From Methanothermobacter tenebrarum (GTDB taxonomy: Archaea; Methanobacteriota; Methanobacteria; Methanobacteriales; DSM-23052): a stretch of 64,000 nt of DNA. Below, piece after piece: positions 57,631 to 64,000 of the stretch. The DNA lies in NCBI RefSeq assembly GCF_023167465.1, contig NZ_AP025698.1, positions 310,001-374,000 of the forward strand, given 5' to 3'. A program made the translations under genes and the position numbers. The notes under the pieces were generated by a model. It made no database searches, was not told where the DNA came from, and saw only the letters and a list, made by a program, of their open reading frames with translations. Position 1 is the first letter of the stretch; each line of letters begins with the position of its first letter.

Positions 57631-58568
57631 TTAATGTAATCTTGTATATGCTATAGCAGCCACTGTAACAAGAGCACCTATTAACAATGGCCCCCAAGGA
57701 GCCCCGGTCTCCCTACCAGGGACCGTCCTGTTACCAGCATACTCACCAGCAGCAGCGCTAAAATTGGACTTAAGGGGCGTGCCATAATAACTGTAACCTT
57801 CACCAGCTCCTGCAGGCCACTCATAAGTGTATACAAAATTTGAGTAACTTCTTCCGGGTATTGCAACATCCCATGCTGCCACATTGGCCCCTGGAACCGA
57901 CTCATAGTCAATAAATGTAGCCTTCGGATCACTGTATGTAAGTTTTGAATTTGATGGTACAATAGGTGCCCGTACTATACCATAAACCGGCTCATTATCA
58001 ACATTATAAAGGCTGAACCCAAATTTCCCAGTCCACTTCACGATCTTAAGATCAGGGTTTAACGTTTCAAGCTCATTAGGCAAAAACCATGAAGTGTCAA
58101 GGCCTGGTTCACTCACAAGAGGCCAATAATAAGTTTGGTCTTCACCAGCTCGAGTAATATAAGAAAGTTCGTCACCAAAGGGGCCAACCGCCTTTAGTTT
58201 GAATGAGACCGTCCTTGTCTGTCCCGGGTCTATTTCCCATCCATAGTCTCCGCCAAGTTCTGGGAATCTTGATTTGGCCATTTTAACTGCTGGTGGATCA
58301 GTCCAATCAATAATCCATTTTATCGTATCATCAAGATGGTCATGGTATGCTTGCCCTATCTTGAAATAATAAGGCCTATCGGCCTTGTTCTTAATTGTCA
58401 CGGTTATGACCACCCAGAGGCTGTCCATTTTAAACTTGCTTTGGTATGGTTAACCCAAGTTTCCCCACCTGTTTTGTTTTGTTGTGCGAAGTTGGTTTCA
58501 GGCGCGGCGAGCGTCGAAAATAAAAAAATTGTAATTAATCCAACTAATATGTATCCTAATCTACTCAT
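57631..58568 (-). pseudogene. Probable sortase-substrate surface protein, one frameshift
   Basis: From ATG 58568 (GGGGG upstream) a signal peptide RLGYILVGLITIFLFSTLAA leads into NKTGGETWVNHTKAS. There a missing T (TTT read for TTTT near 58435) shifts the frame. The next frame continues FKMDSLWVVITVTIKNKADR through beta-rich sequence to residue about 310. It ends with NRTVPGRETGAPWG, a hydrophobic stretch PLLIGALVTVAAIAY and a basic TRLH tail, the architecture of a sortase sorting signal. It is 22 bp before the sortase gene. The main frame from ATG 58428 would lack the signal peptide. Function beyond surface display is unknown. Confidence 0.65.
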
Positions 58569-58597
58569 TTAAAACCCCCAAATATTATTATCCTTTT

Positions 58598-59896
58598 TTA
58601 TCCGTAAATTCGATGCAATTCGCGGATCATCCATTCAGGCGCGTTCTGTGTCGGGACAGTCAATATTATATTGTTCATGTTCTGTATCAGGAATGGCACA
58701 TCATCCCTCGGCACCTCTAATATTACAAGGTAGGTGGCGTCAAGTTCCCCAAGGTTCGCAGCCCTCTCATAATCAGATAATCTTATACCATAATTCTGTA
58801 GAATCGCCCTGATATCCTCTTCGCTCAAACCACCCGCCGCAGCTGCCCTGAGAAGCTGTTCAACATCAGTAGCTGACTTCCTCTCCATAGACATCCCAGA
58901 GCTCATGGTATTCACGGAAATATTCTGTGACCTTAAGATACTGGCATCAACAGAACCACTATCCTTCGCCCTGAGGATCGCGAGTACTGTAGCCCCACTT
59001 ATCCTAGGCGTGGTCTCCTGGGAGGTAGTAGTATTGTTACCCGTCTGGTTTACGTTAAGGTATACGTCCACCATGCTACCGACACCTATAAGTCCACCAG
59101 CAGCCTGTAATCTTGATATCATAATGGGAACTGCAACAGTATCAGGAGTTTGGACCATCATATTAGCGAGTACCGTTGCATCCGCCTCATTCACTATTTT
59201 CTGCGCATCAGACGCCCTCATTATAACCCTCTTCGACGCTGACTGGTTCCCATTCTCTGTGGTATTATACACGATCATGACCCTATTGAATCTATCCTTT
59301 TTAGTGTTGATCTCCTGGGTATGGTATCTGCGCCAGGATTTAGTTGCAGGTCCGATCACATCAACTGCCAATACTTCCTCTGGTGTCTGTCCGCTGTCTA
59401 TCTCGGCGAGGATCGCCTGCTTTTGCGGGTCTGTAGCAAGCGGCCCCTTAAAGTATGCATCCACTTCAGCCAATTTCTGACCTTTAGCAGCCTGGAGCGT
59501 TTCCTGGTATGGTTGATATACGAGAAAATAATATCCGCTTGCAACAATAATTATTATTATTATACCAAAGACCATGGCTCCTACAAGGGTGCGTTGATCT
59601 TCTTCCGGAATCTTTGGACGTATACCCCTACTAGGAGGCTTTTTTGGTGGTGGTGTTAAACCGGGTTTTCTCTCTGGAGGCCTCTTGGGCAGCTTTAATC
59701 TAGGTTTTTCTTCCTTTTTCCCTACTCTTAGGCGCGGTCTTGGCATGGACCTTTTCTCTGGTTTTTTCTCTGGTTTCTTCCTGGCGCCTGTAAGCTTGTC
59801 CACGAGCCCCTTCACTCTTTTCATGACATCTTTGTCGTCTCTCCTTTTTCGAAGATCTGGGGGCTTATTATTATCCCCTTTTATTTTATCTATCAT
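58598..59896 (-). CDS. DUF515 membrane protein
   Basis: A 432-residue protein. The first 105 residues are extremely basic and Pro-rich (RPRLRVGKKEEKPRLKLPKR), probably cytoplasmic. One membrane helix follows (LVGAMVFGIIIIIIVASGYY), then an extracellular helical/beta part with GVGSMVDVYLNVNQTG. This matches the DUF515 proteins known only in Methanobacteriales and relatives. Function is unknown. It overlaps the archaetidylserine synthase gene by 4 bp and lies near sortase and cell-envelope genes. Confidence 0.75.
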   Translation of the reverse strand: MIDKIKGDNNKPPDLRKRRDDKDVMKRVKGLVDKLTGARKKPEKKPEKRSMPRPRLRVGKKEEKPRLKLPKRPPERKPGLTPPPKKPPSRGIRPKIPEEDQRTLVGAMVFGIIIIIIVASGYYFLVYQPYQETLQAAKGQKLAEVDAYFKGPLATDPQKQAILAEIDSGQTPEEVLAVDVIGPATKSWRRYHTQEINTKKDRFNRVMIVYNTTENGNQSASKRVIMRASDAQKIVNEADATVLANMMVQTPDTVAVPIMISRLQAAGGLIGVGSMVDVYLNVNQTGNNTTTSQETTPRISGATVLAILRAKDSGSVDASILRSQNISVNTMSSGMSMERKSATDVEQLLRAAAAGGLSEEDIRAILQNYGIRLSDYERAANLGELDATYLVILEVPRDDVPFLIQNMNNIILTVPTQNAPEWMIRELHRIYG

Positions 59897-60573
59897 CTTA
59901 TATCCCTTTTTAACCCTTTTATGATAAATGGGATTAATATGTAGGCCATGACTAGGAGGAGGAGTGCTGTGGCGAATATCTTAAGTTTTGGCCCTGTAAG
60001 TATGGTGAGTATCAATAGTATAACTACTATCGCCCCGTTTTTTGCGTTAATCTTCGGATATTCTATGGAACTTATCATCATAAATGATATGATAGTTGAT
60101 ATTATCAGGATGATGTGTTCATTGAAAATACCACTAAGGTACAGTGAGGAAACAACGACCGCCATTACTGGTATTGGTAAGCCAATGAAGGCATCTTTTT
60201 TTACATTCGCAACTACATTGAATCTTGAAAGCCTTAATATCCCACATGTCATTATTAGGAGACTAACCCCTATATTAATGTATCGAAAAGTTGTTGTAGA
60301 ATATATGAAGAGTGCCGGGGCCAAACCAAAGGAGATAATATCTGAGAGGGAATCAACATTCCTCCCGAAACCTTCATCTCTTCTTTTTATTCTACGGGCA
60401 ATCCACCCATCAACGGAATCAAAAATAACCGCCAATAACATTAACTGACAAGCAACCCTCATGCCACCCTCTAATATCATTATTATTGATAAGAATCCGA
60501 GAGAAGCGTTTATAATCGAAAACAGGTCGGGAACCCCTATATAATATCGTATCCCATATTCATATCCTCTCAT
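59893..60573 (-). CDS. pssA: Archaetidylserine synthase (CDP-alcohol phosphatidyltransferase)
   Basis: An integral membrane enzyme that joins serine to CDP-archaeol. The 226-residue protein has the CDP-alcohol motif DSVDGWIARRIKRRDEGFGR followed by NVDSLSD, fitting D-G-x2-A-R-x8-G-x3-D-x3-D, and about seven hydrophobic segments. It overlaps the decarboxylase gene by 14 bp, giving the two-step route to archaetidylethanolamine. Confidence 0.88.
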   Translation of the reverse strand: MRGYEYGIRYYIGVPDLFSIINASLGFLSIIMILEGGMRVACQLMLLAVIFDSVDGWIARRIKRRDEGFGRNVDSLSDIISFGLAPALFIYSTTTFRYINIGVSLLIMTCGILRLSRFNVVANVKKDAFIGLPIPVMAVVVSSLYLSGIFNEHIILIISTIISFMMISSIEYPKINAKNGAIVVILLILTILTGPKLKIFATALLLLVMAYILIPFIIKGLKRDIR

Positions 60574-61258
60574 CGCCTATAAACCTCTTTTCCTTTTCTA
60601 TGGTAGAGGGGAATCTTGCTACTATTGTCTCCCCCGCCTTGGGCTTTGATCCGATATCAACTAGAATCTCACAATCCTTGGGTATTATAAGATCTACTCG
60701 CGACCCGAAACGGATCATACCTATCCGAGTGCCAATTTTCACTCTTTCACCCACATTCACATACTGGATTATCCTCCTAGCTATAAAACCTGCTATCTGA
60801 ATGACCCCCACCCTACCATATTCTCCTTCGATGACCATTAAATTTTTCTCATTTTCTGTTAAAATTTTACCCTTCGCTATTTTAAATTTCCCAGGATAAT
60901 AGCTGGTGTGAATGATCCTACCTGTGATGGGGGCCCTGTTAACATGCACATCAAAAGGGGACATGAACGTGCTTATAAGAATGGCCTCATCATCATCTGT
61001 GATCTTATCCAATAGAGGATAAGAGGAGTCTATAACTTCTATCCTATCTATCTTACCGGATAAGATCCTCCCATCAGCGGCAGCCACTATTATACCCTTA
61101 GAGTTTGGCGTTTTCCGCTGCGGGTCCCTGAAAAATTGTATTATAAAGGCCAAAAATGATAGGATGAAAAATGTTATAATATAATATCCCAAGAGAAAGA
61201 GGATAATGGAAAATGTTAAAAGTATGCCAAGTTTTTTCAAGACCCCTTTCACAAACAT
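60560..61258 (-). CDS. asd: Archaetidylserine decarboxylase
   Basis: A PSD-family pyruvoyl enzyme that makes archaetidylethanolamine. It has two N-terminal hydrophobic segments, FMSPFDVHVNRAPITGRIIH and the self-cleavage motif in IRFGSRVDLIIPKD (Gly-Ser gives the pyruvoyl group). The 232-residue length suits the short archaeal type. GGTGAT stands 3 bases before the ATG. The IS605-type right end begins 34 bp upstream. Confidence 0.88.
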   Translation of the reverse strand: MFVKGVLKKLGILLTFSIILFLLGYYIITFFILSFLAFIIQFFRDPQRKTPNSKGIIVAAADGRILSGKIDRIEVIDSSYPLLDKITDDDEAILISTFMSPFDVHVNRAPITGRIIHTSYYPGKFKIAKGKILTENEKNLMVIEGEYGRVGVIQIAGFIARRIIQYVNVGERVKIGTRIGMIRFGSRVDLIIPKDCEILVDIGSKPKAGETIVARFPSTIEKEKRFIGDERI

Positions 61259-61291
61259 CAGATCACCAGTCTTTTTTCTGGAACGTCACTG

Positions 61292-62000
61292 GTGAACTAC
61301 CCCTCCCCGATGGGAGGGGCTTCCTGCTTCACCGATGAGACTTGCCCAGCTAAAGCAGGGATGCTGAGTAGAGGTCTCGTCTCCACAGGCTCAAAGGACC
61401 GTCCCAGCCCCGATTCGAGGATATCAAACCACTTTCCAGGGCTTTCTCGCTTTATTATTACTCTTTTTATCTTTCCCTTGATTTGTCTGTGTATTTTGAT
61501 GCTCACTGCCCCGATTTTAGAGAGGATTAACTTGTTTCCTTCAAGCGCGGACCCTGATTGATTATAATTTATGGGTACTATTTTCCTTTGTAGCGTAATC
61601 TTCCCACTTTTTTACCATTCTTTTTCAACTGGAGAGGGCCCTGATGTTGTTCCAGAGTTGACGGTTTACCATTTGCAAGACTTTACTGTAAACTTTCTTA
61701 AGTTCAAGATTCTCCCCATACTATCAGTTTTTGCGTATCACACGGGGTTAGTTCTCGGCCTTCTGTTTTAGCCTTGTTCTTGGAGTGGGCGGTTGTAGAG
61801 CCACCTGCAAAGATCAAAGTGTTCAAGTAAGTTTCAATAGTTTTAGACGGGTAAAGACGAAACTTGTAACCGAGCACTCTTTGCTCCCCCAACATACAAA
61901 TATAGTGATACTGGAGAGCATATCGCATGTCTATCAACCTATGTATCTCATAACTATAAAATGTTTTTCGGCTTTCATCCCCCAGGGGGTTCCCGCCGAA
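61292..62000 (-). mobile_element. IS200/IS605-family (tnpB-only) element with internal deletion
   Basis: On the minus strand the left end (about 61968-62000) reads CGGCGGGAAC, CCCCTGGGGG and ATGAAAGCCGAAAA. The right end (61292-61410) has GCCTGTGGAGACGAGA, GTGAAGCAGGAAGCCCC, the stem CTCCCATCGGGGAG and TAGTTCAC. The tnpB remnant fills the interior. No tnpA is present, so it is of the IS1341-like tnpB-only type. It lies directly upstream of asd. Confidence 0.8.
61297..61877 (-). pseudogene. tnpB: TnpB remnant lacking the RuvC nuclease domain
   Basis: The N-terminus starts at GTG 61877 after GGGGGAG and reads LGYKFRLYPSKTIETYLNTL, the HTH start of TnpB. After frameshifts come LKKVYSKVLQMVNRQLWNNI, QLKKNGKKVGRLRYKGK and LEGNKLILSKIGAVSIKIHR with IKGKIKRVIIKRESPGKW, which are WED-domain segments. 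The frame then jumps directly to the C-terminal tail GRSFEPVETRPLLSIPALAG and SVKQEAPPIGEG that overlaps the guide-RNA scaffold. The region with the RuvC DED residues and zinc finger, about 200 residues, is missing. It cannot encode an active nuclease. Confidence 0.8.
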
Positions 62001-62436
62001 AAAGTTAAACAGGATAGAGATCGTAGGATGAGAACATTAACACATAGCAGGGACTATTCTCCGCAGTTGGTGCATAAGATGGTTAAAAAAAAGGGATACA
62101 GGAGCCCCCATGTTTCACCATCAAAAGTGGGGGATAGGACAAAGAAAAACCCAAACATCAGAATAGGAGAAATTATAATGGGGAGAAAAGCATTGAAACT
62201 ATCCCCAGTTTATCCAACAATCCATTAATGACCTCAGAAAGGTTATCAATCGGATTCTAAGGAATATTAAAATTTATCCCGGTGTATTATCCGCGGTTAC
62301 CCGATTCATTACCCTAAACATTCTCTGTGCTCCTAGAAGATTATATCCAGCGAACAAACAAGTATAACTGGAAGACATCTTCAAAAAAAATAACCCCCCA
62401 AGGGGATGCTAAGCGGTCAATGAAAAACGAGAAAAG
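62001..62436. other. Intergenic region, nothing recognised
   Basis: No gene supported. A plus frame that ends at 62228 begins inside the IS element and looks random. GC-rich blocks near 62104-62136 could form a weak hairpin. Confidence 0.4.
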
Positions 62437-62552
62437 GGTGCAACTCGCGGATAAACCCTAGAATAGACATCCTAGATCAGAAAAAAGCCTTTTGATAATC
62501 ATCCCCAAAAGATTTTGACGAATCCTCTGGAACTGATAAAAATATATATAAA
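62437..62552 (+). repeat. Dispersed repeat, copy 2
   Basis: Related to 15089-15200 (shared CGGATAAACCCTA core and similar spacing of A-rich, TGATAATCATCCC and AT-rich promoter-like ends). It lies upstream of the mini-element and the mreB-linked genes. Confidence 0.5.
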
Positions 62553-62597
62553 GTCTGTTAGATATTAATCTCTACACCCCATAATAGTCTAAGTTTA

Positions 62598-62773
62598 TCA
62601 GCGGAAGCCCCCAGGGAGATGGAAGCCGAAAAATAATATAAGCCATGGAAAAAAGTTATAAATATACGGGGCTGGGACAGTTCCCAGGCCCATGAGGAAA
62701 CCCTATAGTATACCAGTAAGGCTTCATCATTGAAGCAGGAAATCCCCATCCGATAGCTAGGGGGTAGTTCGCA
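62598..62773 (+). mobile_element. IS200/IS605-type mini-element with both ends, no tnpB
   Basis: The left end (62600-62635) reads AGCGGAAGCCCCC, GGGAGATGGAAGCCGAAAAA and AATATAAG. The right end (about 62680-62773) reads GGGACAGT, GGCCCATGAGGAAACC, TTGAAGCAGGAAATCCCC, a stem ATCCGATAGCTAGGGGG and TAGTTCGC. It is more diverged than the copy at 56195-56420. It ends 23 bp before the first gene of the mreB-linked operon. A TATA-like TTATAAATATA inside the element (about 62656-62666) could drive that operon. Confidence 0.65.
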
Positions 62774-62795
62774 GCTTCTCTAGATCAGTTGTGAT

Positions 62796-63434
62796 GTGAT
62801 GATAATGATAGAAAGCAAGATCAAGGCTCTTCGACAAGCAGCGCAAGTATCAAGCACCAGTTCAGGAAAGATATGGTGTGTCGCTGCGGGTAACGAGGAT
62901 ACGATTAACAGCGTAGCCTATGAGGCCATAGCATCAAAGGATAAGGTTAAAATACTCTTCAGAGAACATGTATCGGTTAAAGAGGCGTTTGTCAGGAAAA
63001 AATTTGATTTGATGATGCTTTATGGTGATGAGGCCAAGATACGAGATCTATCAATAATATGCAAAGAGAATGGTGGAGCATTTTTAAAGATAGCACCATA
63101 TTATGTTAAAAACGAACCCCACCTCCTACTTCTCGTAGCACCAGAGAACCTGATCAAAAAATTTGTCGGCGAAGCAGAAAAGAAGAAAGCCAACCTCAAG
63201 TTAATCCTTGAGGATAAAACAACAGGTTTTATAGAAGCAGATGTTTATTTAACTGAAAAATTGCCAAAGTTTATAAAGGATATTATTGACCCATTATTTA
63301 AAGTTACAGATGTTGTCTTAACAACACTACTAATATCAGTCTCCAAGGAAGACGACGCTGAAAAGATAAAAGAAATCTCAGCCCACAATAATATATTTAT
63401 TGTGGACTTCAAAGACATTCTAAAGGAGGATTAA
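62796..63434 (+). CDS. Unknown protein cotranscribed with mreB
   Basis: A 212-residue cytoplasmic protein with an alpha/beta pattern (KIWCVAAGNEDTINSVAYEA, VKILFREHVSVKEAFVRKKF, LMMLYGDEAKIRDL, LILEDKTTGFIEADVYLTE). No motif identifies it. The start is ATG 62796 or ATG 62802; GTGATG repeats precede both. It ends 1 bp before the region carrying the mreB ribosome-binding site and start, so it is probably in the same operon and could act in cell shape or wall synthesis. Confidence 0.6.
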   Translation: MMIMIESKIKALRQAAQVSSTSSGKIWCVAAGNEDTINSVAYEAIASKDKVKILFREHVSVKEAFVRKKFDLMMLYGDEAKIRDLSIICKENGGAFLKIAPYYVKNEPHLLLLVAPENLIKKFVGEAEKKKANLKLILEDKTTGFIEADVYLTEKLPKFIKDIIDPLFKVTDVVLTTLLISVSKEDDAEKIKEISAHNNIFIVDFKDILKED

Positions 63435-63435
63435 A

Positions 63436-64000
63436 ATGTTTTCATTTAGAAAAAAGGAAAAAGGAGAAAAAACGGAGAGCAAAACGGTCACAAACACCCT
63501 TGGTATAGACCTAGGGACTCTGAATACCGTGATAGCCAAGCCATCAGGGGATAAATTTGACATTTATAAAATACCATCAGTAGTCGCTGTGAAAAAGGAC
63601 GACCCATCCTATGTCCTAGCAGTAGGTGAAGAAGCGAAAAAAATGCTAGGCAGAACACCAGAAGATATAGTGGCTGTCAGACCACTTAGAAAGGGTGTTG
63701 TGGAGAGCGTGGCACAAGCAGAAGCGCTTATAATCCACGCAATAGAAATGAGTGCAGGTGACATATCAGAGATCGACAGGATAGTTATAGGCATCCCAGG
63801 TAACGCATCAGAAGTTGAAAGGAATGCAGTTGAAGAAATCGGCAAGAGAGCAGGTGTAAAATACGTCCTAGTTATAAGCGAGGGCCTCGCAGCGGCAATA
63901 GGCGCAGGATTACCAATAGCAGAAGCCTCAGGTACCATGGTAATTGACATCGGCGCAGGATCAAGCGACATTGTCGTCATATCACTCGGGGGGATAACAG
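63436..64000 (+). CDS. mreB: MreB-like actin-family protein, truncated by window edge
   Basis: An actin-fold filament protein of the MreB type; only the first 188 residues are visible. The phosphate-1 motif is LGIDLGTLNTVIAKPSG and the phosphate-2 region begins MVIDIGAGSSDIVVISLGG. Also present are SVVAVKKDDPSYVLAVGEEA and VIGIPGNASEVERNAVEEIG. AGGAGG lies 7 bases before ATG 63436. Among archaea, MreB is found chiefly in pseudomurein-walled methanogens, where it is thought to guide wall synthesis. The gene continues beyond 64000. Confidence 0.95.
   Translation, partial: MFSFRKKEKGEKTESKTVTNTLGIDLGTLNTVIAKPSGDKFDIYKIPSVVAVKKDDPSYVLAVGEEAKKMLGRTPEDIVAVRPLRKGVVESVAQAEALIIHAIEMSAGDISEIDRIVIGIPGNASEVERNAVEEIGKRAGVKYVLVISEGLAAAIGAGLPIAEASGTMVIDIGAGSSDIVVISLGGIT

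Noticed and set aside
61785..62228. 147-codon plus-strand frame
   Set aside because: It begins inside the antisense strand of the tnpB remnant and has no motif; a shadow frame.

Overview
The window reads as a chromosomal segment of a thermophilic, hydrogenotrophic methanogen of the order Methanobacteriales, most like Methanothermobacter. The evidence is pseudomurein-binding repeat proteins, an archaeal RNA polymerase with split B'' and B' genes, SepCysS, TYW1, an archaetidylserine pathway, a KorDABC 2-oxoglutarate oxidoreductase, MreB, and a second CRISPR repeat whose sequence I recall as the M. thermautotrophicus type. Genus is an inference; no 16S gene is present.

Layout. (a) 1-1400: the tail of a CRISPR array (eight repeats, leader off the left edge) and a two-repeat mini-array of another repeat family, followed by a translin-family gene. 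(b) 2.6-26.4 kb: an accessory region with pseudomurein-binding and DUF11 surface proteins, acylphosphatase, an AbrB-like regulator, TrmY, an ion channel and a pilin-like peptide. Many genes here are broken by single-base shifts, mostly in homopolymers. It also holds an orphan CRISPR repeat, a DNA-glycosylase-like remnant and a nuclease-domain remnant. (c) 26.5-32.7 kb: an intact co-directional run hypD, pgp, tldE, radical SAM, THEP1, SepCysS. (d) 32.7-46.5 kb, minus strand: the informational cluster rpoH-rpoB2-rpoB1-rpoA1-rpoA2-rpl30e-nusA-rps12-rps7-fusA-tuf-rps10, with tRNA-Ser downstream and tRNA-Lys, Asp, Tyr, Pro and Thr upstream. (e) 47.2-56.1 kb: pgk-tpiA, taw1, DUF1002, a membrane protein and the korDABC-sucC operon. 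(f) 56.2-64 kb: mptD, a sortase with its probable substrate, DUF515, archaetidylserine synthase and decarboxylase, IS200/IS605-type remnants and the start of mreB.

How genes work together. The surface genes (pseudomurein-binding proteins, DUF11 adhesin, sortase with substrate, MreB) fit a pseudomurein-walled cell. KorDABC with SucC belongs to the incomplete reductive TCA branch. PssA-like and Asd-like proteins make archaetidylethanolamine. TrmY and TYW1 modify tRNA, and SepCysS makes Cys-tRNA.

Most notable observations. RpoA1 carries an acidic helical insert of about 185 residues in its clamp region, apparently built from repeats of the adjacent KLT-x-x-E motif. A tnpB gene has lost its RuvC domain but keeps the guide-RNA end, and two short elements with both IS605-type ends but no tnpB sit in gene-start regions, one 23 bp before the mreB-linked operon. 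An orphan CRISPR repeat identical to the variant terminal repeat of the array lies 19 kb away at the end of a decayed glycosylase gene.
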